From assembly GCA_947172415.1 (NCBI GenBank), contig OX359201.1, positions 6,002,501 to 6,066,500 on the forward strand: a DNA stretch of 64,000 nucleotides. Reading direction: 5' to 3'. Below, piece after piece: positions 25,061 through 46,689 of this stretch. Made by a program: the position numbers and the translations under genes. The notes under the pieces were generated by a model that searched no databases, was not told the DNA's origin, and was given only the letters and a program-made list of their open reading frames with translations. This DNA comes from Chondrosia reniformis. Its lineage: Eukaryota > Porifera > Demospongiae > Chondrillida > Chondrillidae. The stretch's first letter is position 1, and each line of letters opens with the position of its first letter.

Positions 25061-26130
25061 TTAAATGTCTACTATACGATTTTAAATGGTATAGCATATA
25101 TATCGTGCGATACTATTATGCAAATTATCGGCATACGAAGTTAAAATGTTTTGACATGAATGGGGCAACTAGAAACACGCAGGGACAGTCCAGAACGCAG
25201 CTATCAGAAGGCCTTTACATAGAGGCAGGTAGCCATTATGCTATTACTGCAATTGAGATTGAGTGTGGCTGGTTATACCAGTTTACGTTCATATCGGAAC
25301 ACCTCTCGCTAAAATCGTTTCTACATGGGACCAGAAAAGTTGGTCTCCTCCGCCAATCAAGACACTTACAGGATTCTATCCATTTTTCCCAGTTTCTAGA
25401 TGAACCACGAATACTGGATATACCTTTAAAATGGCTTGGAACGATGCACTCATCCCGAATTAACTTGATATAATTTGACTACATTTTTCTCGCAAATACC
25501 CTATTCTTAAGTATGGAATTGCGCCAACCACAACCGTTTTCTTTCGAAATTTTGTGGTTTAAATAGAGGCAAAAAACCTTATAAAGTAGGCCTACCTGGA
25601 CACATCTCTATGGTGGTAGCGGTTCCCATAGGGGTTGGTAGCGCTTAGACTCTGAAGCTGTCTCCTAATCGGTTGGTGCCATAGAGACGTGCTCACCAAT
25701 AATCCGGATTTCGGGGGGGTTCCACGTAATGTGGGATTGGCATCTGATATCTTAGGATTCATATGAGTCGGCCATATCGAGAAGAACTGGTTCTTCTCAC
25801 GCAAGTGACACCCAAAGCTCAACTCGGCAGAGCGTTACCACCGATCCCGGCCTCTGAGCGTCGTGGATGGTAGCGTTCGGTATGGTCCAACTTTTTTTCT
25901 TTGGAGTTTCGTTGGCCGTCGATCGGCAAAATTTCACTTTAACGACATCCATATAATATATGTGGATAGATACTGCTTCAACAACAATCAAGTACTACAC
26001 AGTGCATATCCATGTGTAAAAGAAGTCTTTCAAACGGTTCTATTTTTTCAGAAATATATACAGTACCGCATTTTCACTCTTACGCCTACTCAAGGTCGGC
26101 CATTTATAGTATTACGCAATTAGGGTTAGT
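25061..26130. repeat. 1070-bp unit, copy 5
   Basis: Full-length copy with the same boundaries as the others. No disruption is seen. Confidence 0.9.
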
Positions 26131-27472
26131 TAATGTATGGTGAGAGATAGGGCAAATGTAAAGATTTATGAAAATTTCAAATTGTCATTGGATATGTTTC
26201 AGACATGTCTATGAATGCTGACACCAAGTTTGAGCTTCATATCTTTCCATTTGACAGAGTTAGGGCACCAAATGTACATTTATATACTGGTATACCAAAT
26301 TAATGTATGGTGAGAGATAGGGCAAATGTAAAAATTTATGAAAATTTCAAATTGTCATTGGATATGTTTCAGACATGTCTGTGAATGCTGACACCAAGTG
26401 TGAGCTTCATATCTTTCCATTTGACAGAGTTAGAGCACCAAATGTACATTAATATACCGGAATACTAAATTATTGTATGGTGAGGGATAGGGCAAATGTA
26501 AAGATTTATGAAAATTTCAAATTGTCATTGGATATGTTTCAGACATGTCTGTGAATGCTGACACCAAGTTTGAGCTTCATATCTTTCCATTTGACAGAGT
26601 TAGAGCACCAAATGTACATTAATATACTGGAATACTAAATTAATGTATGGTGAGAGATAGGGCAAATGTAAAGATTTATGAAAATTTCAAATTGTCATTG
26701 GAAATGTTTCAGACATGTCTATGAATGCTGACACCAAGTTTGAGCTTCATATCTTTCCAATTGACAGAGTTAGAGCACCAAATGTACATTTATATACTGG
26801 TATACCAAATTAATGTATGGTGAGAGATAGGGCAAATGTAAAGATTTATGAAAATTTCAAATTGTCATTGGATATGTTTCAGACATGTCTGTGAATGCTG
26901 ACACCAAGTGTGAGCTTCATATCTTTCCATTTGACAGAGTTAGAGCACCAAATGTAAATTAATATACTGGAATACTAAATTAATGTATGGTGAGAGATAG
27001 GGCAAATGTAAAGATTTATGAAAATTTCAAATTGTCATTGGATATGTTTCAGACATGTCTGTGAATGCTGACACCAAGTGTGAGCTTCATATCTTTCCAT
27101 TTGACAGAGTTAGAGCACCAAATGTACATTAATATACTGGAATATCAAATTAATGTATGGTGAGAGATAGGGCAAATGTAAAGATTTATGAAAGTTTCAA
27201 ATTGTCATTGGATATGTTTCAGACATGTCTGTGAATGCTGATACCAAGTTTGAGCATCATATCTTTCCATTTGACAGAGTTAGAGCACCAAATGTAAATT
27301 AATATACTGGAATATCAAATTAATGTATGGTGAGAGATAGGGCAAATGTAAAGATTTATGAAAATTTCAAATTGTCATTGGATATGTTTCAGACATGTCT
27401 GTGAATGCTGACACCAAGTGTGAGCTTCATATCTTTCCATTTGACAGAGTTAGAGCACCAAATGTAAATTAA
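26131..27472. repeat. 170-bp satellite, rightmost block
   Basis: About eight monomers, the last breaking off after AATGTAAATTAATATT. Beyond it the sequence is diverged and then unique. No gene. Confidence 0.93.
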
Positions 27473-27860
27473 TATTCAAGATTCATATCTCTTCATTCGG
27501 AAGAATTACAGCACTTAATGTACTTTAAATTACTGCTATACGAAGTTAATGTATGGTGAGAGATAAGACAAATTTGAGTAGATATCAAAATTTGCAAAAT
27601 TCATTGGATGCCTTATTATTCGGTATGACCCAACTTTTTTTATTTGGAGTTTCGTTGGCTGTCGATTGGCGAAATTTCACTTTAACGACATTACTTCAAC
27701 AATACTACTTCAAGTACTACACAGTGCATATCCATGTGCATAAGAAATCTTGGGAAGCGTTCTAGTTTTTCGGATATACAAATATTATTATTATATAGTG
27801 CCGAATTTGGTACCTTCTCACGGTCGGCTTTTATAGTAGCAATTATTGTTAATGTACATT
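27473..27860. repeat. Decayed relic of monomer plus right half of the 1070-bp unit at the array edge
   Basis: A diverged monomer (TTACAGCACTTAATGTACTTT, CTATACGAAGTTAATGTATGG) is followed by sequence matching the last third of the 1070-bp unit with many substitutions and indels. Shared words include CTTTAACGACAT, GTACTACACAGTGCATATCC and GGTCGGC. It carries GAAGTTAATG where the full copies have the long insert, so it may show the arrangement before the array was homogenised. Confidence 0.8.
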
Positions 27861-28204
27861 TAGTGATGTAGCTTTATCAAACAGCAACATATGAAGCTAA
27901 TACTTGATGTCAGCATTCACAGGCATATATGAAACATTTTCAACATCAAATTACCAAAACTCTTTTGACATGATTTATGGATATGTGTTCTGATTTATAT
28001 GTCTCAGAATATATTAATCTGTGCCCATTATTTAAGACCAAGTATGACTCCATCTCACCAAAACCAAACATAGATAGCATGCATTACATAATAAACTTTA
28101 CAAGTTGAAACAAATAAACTATAGCTGAGTTATGAGTGTGTGGTGCATGATAAACTCCTAGAGGTCAAAGTGCAATCAAGTGAGGGATGTTGTCAGTAAA
28201 CATT
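27861..28204. other. Unique spacer, nothing recognised
   Basis: AT-rich non-repetitive DNA between the satellite edge and the stop codon of the hnRNP H-like gene. It probably includes that gene's 3' untranslated region. No ORF, RNA gene or repeat is supported. Confidence 0.6.
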
Positions 28205-31200
28205 TCAGTAATGAGATCCATAGCCACCTGTGAGGGGGAGAGACTATATGTCATATCTCATAAGAACAATACAATGATAAATACGTAAGTTGCACAATCC
28301 AGTGGTTATTTATCATCATAGCCTTTGCACAGGCTGAGTGCACTTAGCTCAAGAAAAAGCCAATGTGAAAAAAAGATTTTAAATAAGAAGATTTCTTCTA
28401 AATCTGTCTAGTTAAACTTTCAAATAGTTTATCTTGCATTTTGCTAGCATCTCCAAAAGCAGTTAGGTTTCAACAACAACAACAAAAAATTAGTTAGGTT
28501 AGGTTTAAGAGGAGCTATCGGATGTTTTGACACTAAGGGTTAGTTGCCGAAGAGTGCCCTCAAAGTCACAACATCCGACAACTTTTCTAACATCAAACTA
28601 GACGCTCACAAGACAAAGATATGACTTCAAATAAGCCCTGTGTGGAGCAGTGGTGCTTCCCCTCTAGTATACCTTGATTGCCTCTTTGTTTGGGTTGGTT
28701 GACTGCAAATACTTCAACATATCGGCTTCCTATATTAAGAAGTTTCAAAATAAGGTATATCCTGCTAAATATACAGGTGTATAAATGTTATATATATAAT
28801 ATACGTATACCATATTTTCTGTAAAAGTTTGAGGGAGATAGCTAAAATCTTGTGAGGTAATTATAGCCTGCAAAGTTCCACTACACTTATATGTGAAATG
28901 CGGGTTGTCAGTTTCAAGATCGTTGGCAACAATGTATACAGGAATATTTACCAACATACTCTATACAAGGATATTTACCGACATACTGCATACAGGGATA
29001 TTTACCAATATATTCTTTATGCTTCTTCAATGCCTCATCCATTGCATGCTGTGTTTCAAAGGTGGCAATGGCTTCTCCGGATGCTCTACCTTGCCTGTTC
29101 AGCAATAACTCAACGGAAGTAGTTTGAATGGGTCTTAAGAATTCTATGATGTCCTTCTCTGCTGATTCATAAGGGAGGCCTCTCAAACGAACTTGGAACT
29201 GGCTGCTTTGCTTCCATCCACCTCCTAAAGAAAATCTCTTTAAAGTTAAAAGACTTGAAAGTAATTAAAACAACACAGACAAATAAAATTAACAAATTTA
29301 TTATTATCAAAATTCAACTTTGGAGAACATATAAGCATGTTATACATCCTATATCAACACTATATACCTTCAATAATAGCCTAGGACTCATATTTTACCA
29401 GATTAAGAATACCATATTGACACTATATGCCTTCAATACTAGCCTAGGGCTCTTATTTTTACCAGATTAAGAATACCAAATTTGCACTATATACCTTCAA
29501 TACTAGCCTAGGGCTCTTATTTTACTAGATTAAGAATACCATTTTGACACTATATACCTTCAATACTAGCCTAGGGCTCTTATTTTTACCAGATTAAGAA
29601 TGCACACACAAACAGAACTAGCAGATGCAGCCCACTACAGAAATGCATGTCTAGAAACCTACCACCAACAGAGCTCTGTATAGGAGGATAAGAAACCATC
29701 TCGGAGTGGCCAGGTGCCTCATGATAATACCCAGGCTCATTAAAACTCCCACCACCGTATGATCCACCCGGATGATGTTGGTAATCAGGGCCTTCTACGT
29801 AACCAGACATCTGACCTGGACCCGAATGAGGAGCGTAGTGCCCACCAAGTTGCTGAGGTGGCATTAGAGGGGGTACACTACCCTGAGGAGGGACGGACCG
29901 AGGCGGGGCCCCATATTCATTATACCTGTCATGTTCACACTTCCCTCCCGGCCTGGGTCCACCGTACCCATACGAGTTACCACTGTACCCCCCATAGGGG
30001 GGTGAGCTATGGGCCCCAGCACCTGCACCACCACCACGATACAACCTGCCATACCCACTCCCACGTTTTGACATATATCCTGTTTTCTCACTCCCGGAAT
30101 GATAGCCTCCCATATGTGGCTTCTCATAGGGTCCGCCCCTCTTATTATAGACAACAGCTTTGATATCTTCCACTGAACAAGAAAAGATTTCAATGTACCT
30201 AAAATGGAAGGACATCAAGGACACATTAAACCCCAGGCAAATTTTCAACTTAGCCTCACTGGCCAGACCTACATGCTTATTAAAAGGACACCATTTTTAC
30301 TTGCTCTACATTTGCCTGTACAAGCAATTAGGTGTGAGAGTACAGGTTGCAATCAGACAAGCAGAGGATACCATTCATTTATACAGTGGTGGCCGTTTCA
30401 TAAAAAGCTAACTTTATCTTTGTAAACTTCAGAAAGGGTTTATAGTCTTCTGTTCACTCACCTTGTCCCAATGCTATCTTTGTGTTTTGATAATGATCTT
30501 TCAGCTTCACTTACATCAGCAAAGACAACAAAGGCCTCTCCGGTCTGTCTTCCAGAGTCACCATACGTTTGTATGATGATGTCCTCAATCTGGTACCCTA
30601 ATGGTGAAAAAAGAAAAAAATTAAATTTTTTAAAAAATGGCCATTTCTAGTTCTACTGTAATAAGATTGGAGCTCTTTCAGATTCTATCCTAAAATAGCA
30701 AAGCTTTGCTCCTGGTATCCATTTGTATATCAAAACTCCACAGTCAGTAGATAACCTGGCAAACATGGAGGCTTGACTCAACTGGTCTCCAACGAGGCTT
30801 AGGTTTGAAAGATGACTAAAATTACCCGGGTAACTACTCACCTGAAAAGAATTTCGCAATATCTTCATCAGTTGAGCTATAGGGTAGTCCCCTTAACTTG
30901 ACCACCCTGGCATCCACATCATCACACAGCTCCTTGTTCATAAGGGCTCTTGAGCTGGTTTTTATCTCTATGTACCTTTTACCAATATATTTTCCGTTCA
31001 TTTCGAGTGCTGCTGCTTTATCACTTTCCGTACATAGTTCGACAAATGCTTCCCCAGTAGCGCGACCATCTTGACAAGTCAGATGTATACCATCCTTGCC
31101 ATTTTTGACATTAATGTCTTTGAAGAAATCGAGTATATCTTCTTCTTTAGATAACCACGGTAGGCCCCTTAATTTAACAACAGCATCTGTTAGAGCATCT

Positions 31201-31366
31201 TCCTGTGGGAAATAAGGAAAATAGCGTTTCCTTTAAATTATACACGCTACAATAAACAAATGCAGCATAAAAAGGGATAACTAGACAGTCAACAAAATGG
31301 CGGCAAAATATAGGCCAAAGATTATTTTAATTCGATAGAGGAGATCTGACTTACTTTTTCCGACAT
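28205..31366 (-). CDS. HNRNPH: hnRNP H/F-like RNA-binding protein (three quasi-RRMs)
   Basis: Seven coding exons: 31366-31355, 31202-30842, 30597-30462, 30198-29663, 29224-29006, 28729-28673 and 28227-28205. They join in frame to 447 residues, the size of human HNRNPH1. qRRM1 is in exon 2 (VVKLRGLPWLSKEEDILDFF...RYIEIK). qRRM2 spans exons 2-4 (VVKLRGLPYSSTDEDIAKFF...RYIEIFSCS). A Gly/Tyr/Pro-rich stretch follows (about residues 185-345). qRRM3 is split over exons 5-6 (FQVRLRGLPYESAEKDIIEFL...SRYVEVFAV), with a short GGYGSHY end. The family binds G-tracts in pre-mRNA and regulates splicing and 3'-end formation in the nucleus. It is transcribed divergently from ABCC10. The exon 5 donor lies in a 27-bp tandem repeat that creates two more in-frame donors. 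Confidence 0.92.
28942..29010 (-). repeat. 27-bp repeat carrying three 5' splice sites (hnRNP H exon 5)
   Basis: Three copies of GGTAAATAT(C/T)C(C/T)TGTAT... place candidate donors at 29005, 28978 and 28951. The first gives the canonical qRRM3 join. The others would add 9 or 18 residues in frame (units like KYPCMQYVG) with no stop. Confidence 0.85.
29345..29605. repeat. Minisatellite of about 65 bp, four copies, in hnRNP H intron 4
   Basis: Units contain CACTATATACCTTCAATA, TAGCCTAGG(G/A)CTC and CCAGATTAAGAATACCA. They occur at about 29350, 29415, 29480 and 29545, with small differences. The rest of the intron holds nothing recognisable. Confidence 0.85.
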
Positions 31367-31563
31367 TTTCACAGATTTGAAACTCTTCTTATCAAACGGG
31401 ATGATAAATAAACCCCCCAAATCCCCTTCTCTAAATTAAATAGCAAGAAATTTAGAAGATTCACACGTGGGACCTAGTTAAAATCCAGTCACGTGCGACT
31501 CTTTGATGATGTCATCTTTAATAGCCAAAACGGGACATACCCGTCTCTAATCCCTATCTTCAG
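31367..31563. promoter_or_regulatory. Divergent promoter between hnRNP H-like and ABCC10-like genes
   Basis: Only 197 bp separate the two start codons. Two CACGTG E-boxes lie at 31464-31469 and 31490-31495, and a CRE/ATF-like TGATGTCA at 31507-31514. No TATA box is convincing. CACGTG is the core for USF/MITF/TFEB-type bHLH-Zip factors. That these sites act here is inference. Confidence 0.6.
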
Positions 31564-42282
<10,719 letters not shown>

Positions 42283-42680
42283 ACTATAGTTCTGTAATGA
42301 TACCATTAATCTATATATTACTGATTTTTGTTAATTTCAATATTTGTTTTGTTTCTTGTCTCTCCTGTTTATCTTATTTCTTTACATTGTTTTGCTAGGA
42401 AATTGGTTATAAATAGTCGCTAACTCTATAGACAATACACAGGTTTTTTTTACGTTAACGTTAAGTTGTGATTAATTTTCAGAATGAACGAAGAATATAA
42501 GCACTGATAGATCAGCTACCTACAACCATAGACTATCTAACCATATAGTCTATGCTACAACATTCTCAATAGTAACACATTTAGCTTCCCTATTCAACTT
42601 TACGAAACACTTGTGGTTATAGTTGGCTCCGTTATCGGTGATAGAAGTAGTCTATTATTATCCTCGTGACTTCAATAAAC
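42283..42680. other. Intergenic spacer, ABCC10-like to carboxypeptidase
   Basis: 398 bp with the ABCC10 3' flank and the promoter of the next gene on the same strand. TGCTAGG and short palindrome-like ACTATAGTTC motifs are present. Nothing can be assigned with confidence. Confidence 0.5.
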
Positions 42681-45600
42681 ATGATTGGATCGCTGGTGGT
42701 GCTCCTGGTAGCTTGTCTCGTTAGAGGCGAGGCGGGTTATCCATGGCCCGACAATGTTACTCAAGTTCACGGCTATATTGAAGTAAGATGATCCTTTCCT
42801 GGAAGTTTCCAGAATTAGCTAGCTAATATTACTTAGTGCAATCTATGGTGCAAGCTTTTACCAGTCTGTGAAGACTTCTAAGTTTTTACAGTTAATCTGG
42901 TAAAGTCATGGCTGCTATATAAAGTACATTAGATTGGGAAACAAATGTCTAACCTTGTTGACATCTAATAATTCTGCTTACTCTCTTAACTATATGGTTA
43001 ATGAGTAACTATTAAACTTTGTGAATTTTTCTGAGATGAAAATTACTTTCTCAACTTTCAGGTTAACAAGACCCACGGAGATTACTACTTTTTCTGGTTG
43101 TTCGAGAGTAGGTCTGCTCCCAGTACGGACCCGCTCATCGTCTGGCTCACGGGAGGCCCCGGGTGTTCCAGTATGCTGGCGCTGTTTGGAGAAAACGGTC
43201 CGTTTAACTTGCCACACGGAAAAGAAAAGCCCGAATATAATCCCTACGGCTGGAACTCATTTGCAAATTTAATGTATGTGGACCAGCCCCCGGGGACCGG
43301 GTTCTCCTACACGACGAATCCTGTGAGTTTACTGGAGAGAGTTTCATGTCTCTCTTTCAAGCTTGTCTGCAGAATTGAAGGAGTTTTTGATAGCATTCAG
43401 TTAGATACTCAAATCCAGTAATGTCTTCATGTATCCTTTCAAATAGACAATGAGTGGTAATGAAGATTTCTTTTATTTGTATTTTGCCTGTTTACACATG
43501 TAGTTGGGTTATACAATTGACGAGAAACAAATTGCTGCAGATTTTTGGACCTTTTTGAGGCAGTTTTATGCAAAGTACCCTAAATATTCAATGCTTGACC
43601 TTTATGTGATTGGTGAGAGCTATGGTGAGTTGGGCAGCTGTTCATTCATGTATCCATAGTTACTGTTACCATGACTACTGATTGCTGCAGCCGGACACTA
43701 TGTGCCAGCTATTGGAGCAGAAATTGTGACCAGTAACTCCATCTATGCCAAAAATCTAAAAGGAGTTGGTAAGGATTTCTAAATTACCGTATAGCGGGAA
43801 AATTTGGTGAGGACTTAAATTAGGTGATTTGGCGAGTAGTTTGAATCTCGCCAAATTTAATTCTTTGCCAAATTCACGAATGCAGCTATCGATTTTGAAC
43901 GTAACGATACGTTACAGGGCGATCTGTCAAATATAAAATTTGCCAAATGCTAAAATCGGGCATTTCACCAAATATATTGCCCGCCAAATTTTCCCGCTAT
44001 ACGGTGTTAGAACATTCTTTGGCATTTTATTTCACTGCTGTATATATGCACATGTTCCAGGCATTGGTGATGGATGGGTAGACCCGAAACTTCAATATGG
44101 TGCCTATGCCCAAGTGAGAAATAAATTGATTGGTTACCTTTATGTTTTAATGATCCTTATTTGTGTCGTTTAGTTTGCCTATGAAAACAAGCTCATTTCT
44201 GAAGGTGAACTGAAGGTAGCGAACGGTTTGTATGACGCTTGCAAGGTGATCATTGATACGGGAGTCTGGCTGGCTGCTGTCGAAGAATGCACGGTACAAC
44301 TTTTCCATCTTTACATCTCAACTGTCCAAATATGGCATTCTCATTTTTAGATTTTAATGGATTTTGTGTTGGAAGCTGCAGAAAGAACTTTGAACAGAAG
44401 GTTCAGATCTGCCTGTACCATTCCTCTCCTACATATTACTGACACTATATCTTTGCACTATTTATAGTATCAATGTGTATGACATCAGAATACCCTGTGA
44501 ATACCCTCCACTCTGCTATGACTTCTCACAGGTAACCATGGCAACATCAGGATGTAATATCAGTTAGGTTTAATCTGCTTATTCTTGCCAATGAAAAAAT
44601 TAAACAAAGAGAGATACATACGTACATTTAAAGAATGTTTGGACTGAGATCTGCTGGAAACTGCTACATTTTTAAGATGATTGCATATAGGAGGAGAGAA
44701 GTAGAAGGAAAAACTCTTGTATCCTCATCCAAAGCTCTCACTAGGTTTAGTTCCCTATAGGCCTTTTACTCTAAAGTACGTAGATGTAGCATTTTGAAAA
44801 ATTGTGTGTTAAATTATTTGTATATTGTAATCCACTGTGCTGTGTTGTTAGATTATTTGTATATTGTAATCCACTGTGCTGTGTTGCTAGATTATTTGTA
44901 TATTGTAATCCACTGTGCTGTGTTGTTAGATTATTTGTATATTGTAATCCACTGTGCTGTGTTGTTAGATTATTTGTATATTGTAATCTACTGTGCTGTG
45001 TTGCTAGATTGATCGTTTTCTGGCACAAGCTCAGATACGTACTGAGCTAGGTATTCCCAGTCATGTTCACTGGGAGGAGTGCAATATGTTGATTCACCTC
45101 TTGGTGAGTTTGCTTTGAAAGTGTAGCTTTCTCCGAGTGTCATAACAAATCTCCACCTTCTGCAGCTTCTTGGTGATTGGATCAAAAACTTTCAATCATC
45201 GGTGTCCCTCATTTTGGCACACAAGCGGAGAGGTGTGTTATTAATAGCATACATTAACTGTAAAGTGTTTCTATACCAGATTGTTCCCAGTATGACAAGT
45301 TTGATAAATTTGAATTGAGTTCATTATGATAATATATGTAGGAATTTTTTTTTAGATTGAATGTATGTTTCTACAGTAACACATTGTGAATTATATTTTT
45401 AAAACTGGAGGTTTACATATATAGAATAGTAAGACTGAAACTCATACATAGTTCAGTTAAAATCCCATCCTTTTTCTGATACTACCTGCACTGTGTCACA
45501 CTATACCCATAGTCTTGGTGTACAGTGGCAATAAAGACTTTATCTGCAACTATGTCGGAGGGAGGAATTGGACCCTGGGGCTGGAGTGGTCTGGCCAGGC

Positions 45601-46025
45601 AGACTTCAACAAAGCCACTGTAAAGAACTGGTCAGTTGGAGGACAACCAGTGAGTGTCTTCTTCCTTGTAGATCTCCTCCACTTCACTTTTGTCTAGTTC
45701 AGTCCATCCATAGCTTTTGTGTTCAAAGTTTTGTAATTCACTTAGCTCCCTGTAAAGTTGCCACATTGATCCAGGTGGACTTCTAGTATAATAATAATGC
45801 CTATCCACTGCCTTTCCATTGGTAGGCTGGCAAGTCTCGCAGTGCTGATGGTCTGACCTTTCTAGAGGTGTTTAACGCTGGTCACATGGTCCCAATGGAC
45901 CAGCCAAAAAATGTGAGATCTTAAATTTATATAAATGCTGGGCAATGTGGTAGAAAGTTAATATTTCTCTGTCTCTGTAGGCTCTTCAAATGATTTCAGA
46001 TTTCCTGAAGAATACACCATTTTGA
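42681..46025 (+). CDS. Serine carboxypeptidase (peptidase S10), carboxypeptidase-Y type
   Basis: Thirteen exons: 42681-42782, 43062-43322, 43504-43624, 43691-43768, 44061-44113, 44174-44293, 44351-44400, 44468-44531, 45008-45103, 45166-45232, 45513-45649, 45826-45912, 45981-46025. They give 426 residues. A signal peptide (MIGSLVVLLVACLVRGEA) is followed by GYIEVNKTHGDYYFFWLFESR, the oxyanion motif WLTGGPGCSS, the nucleophile in GESYAGHYVPAIG (split over exons 3/4), the catalytic Asp in YSGNKDFICN and the His in NAGHMVPMDQP. The protein removes C-terminal residues at acid pH in lysosome or vacuole. FFWLFESR and ENGPFNL are more like yeast/plant CPY than CTSA or CPVL. The exon 7 donor (AAG|GTTCAG) is weak. 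The exon 9 acceptor is the last of five repeated ones. Confidence 0.92.
43786..44005. mobile_element. MITE-like element with 22-bp perfect terminal inverted repeats
   Basis: Left end ACCGTATAGCGGGAAAATTTGG (43786-43807) is the exact reverse complement of 43984-44005. The 220-bp element fills most of carboxypeptidase intron 4 and holds further CCAAATT/AATTTGG words. No clear target duplication is visible, and it has no coding capacity. Confidence 0.88.
44685..44775 (-). repeat. Interspersed repeat, inverted copy in carboxypeptidase intron 8
   Basis: On the minus strand it reads TAAAAGGCCTATAGGGAACT then AGAGCTTTGGATGAGGATAC, as in the copy at 37971. The 3' part is missing or diverged. Confidence 0.7.
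44810..45010 (+). repeat. 39-bp minisatellite carrying five 3' splice sites (carboxypeptidase exon 9)
   Basis: Five units of ATTATTTGTATATTGTAATC...GTGTTG(C/T)TAG. Each ends in a TTG(C/T)TAG|ATT acceptor-like site. The last, 45007|45008, opens exon 9 (IDRFLAQAQ). Use of any earlier one puts TAA in frame after five codons. Confidence 0.88.
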
Positions 46026-46689
46026 TTCACAAAAGTATATATTGTGATTGGGCAACTTCCATGCATGATTGGCCAATAGCTGATGCAATCCACGAGTGTG
46101 TGTTTATTGGATATATAATATAGCAAAGCCTTTGTATGTAATCTTGAAAAAGTGGGGATATATGTATAAGATCTTGAAGCTTTGTCAAATCATTAAACCC
46201 ATTCTGGATTCTCCCACCGACTCATTTGTCCTCCTCGAGGATCACAAGTGAAGTGAAGTTATCAGATGAGACTGGAGTCCAACTCGGTGGCCGTGGAACC
46301 CATAATTGTATCATGCATACATATAATTATACTAACTAACTAAGGGAGTTCATTGCACAGTGAATGATGAAAAAGTAAATTAATGAAAGATATTCGCCAA
46401 TCAGCCAAATGACCAAAGTCTTATTAAAATGGCAACCATGCAGTGATCACCTGCCAGCCATCCAAGAGGTGAAAACAAAGAACCACCCATTTCATTTTTC
46501 ATGTAGTTTGTATATGCTAATAGTCATGATGGAGGAGGGCACACTCACCTAATCACATCACTCCACTGTTAACATCAAAATAACATGCAATTTATATACA
46601 GAAAGCATGCATTTAACGTATTTATATATTCACAATCATTTAACATATTTTTACAAAACATTTATATTCAGTAGTTATACAAGACATGC
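46026..46689. other. Convergent intergenic region, nothing recognised
   Basis: 664 bp between the stops of the carboxypeptidase (plus) and RABGAP1-like gene (minus). It should contain both 3' untranslated regions. No further ORF, RNA or repeat is supported. Confidence 0.55.

Noticed and set aside
1-27472. Calling the array a centromere
   Set aside because: Monomer length and higher-order structure are suggestive, but nothing in the sequence proves centromere function, and active genes begin within 1 kb of its edge.
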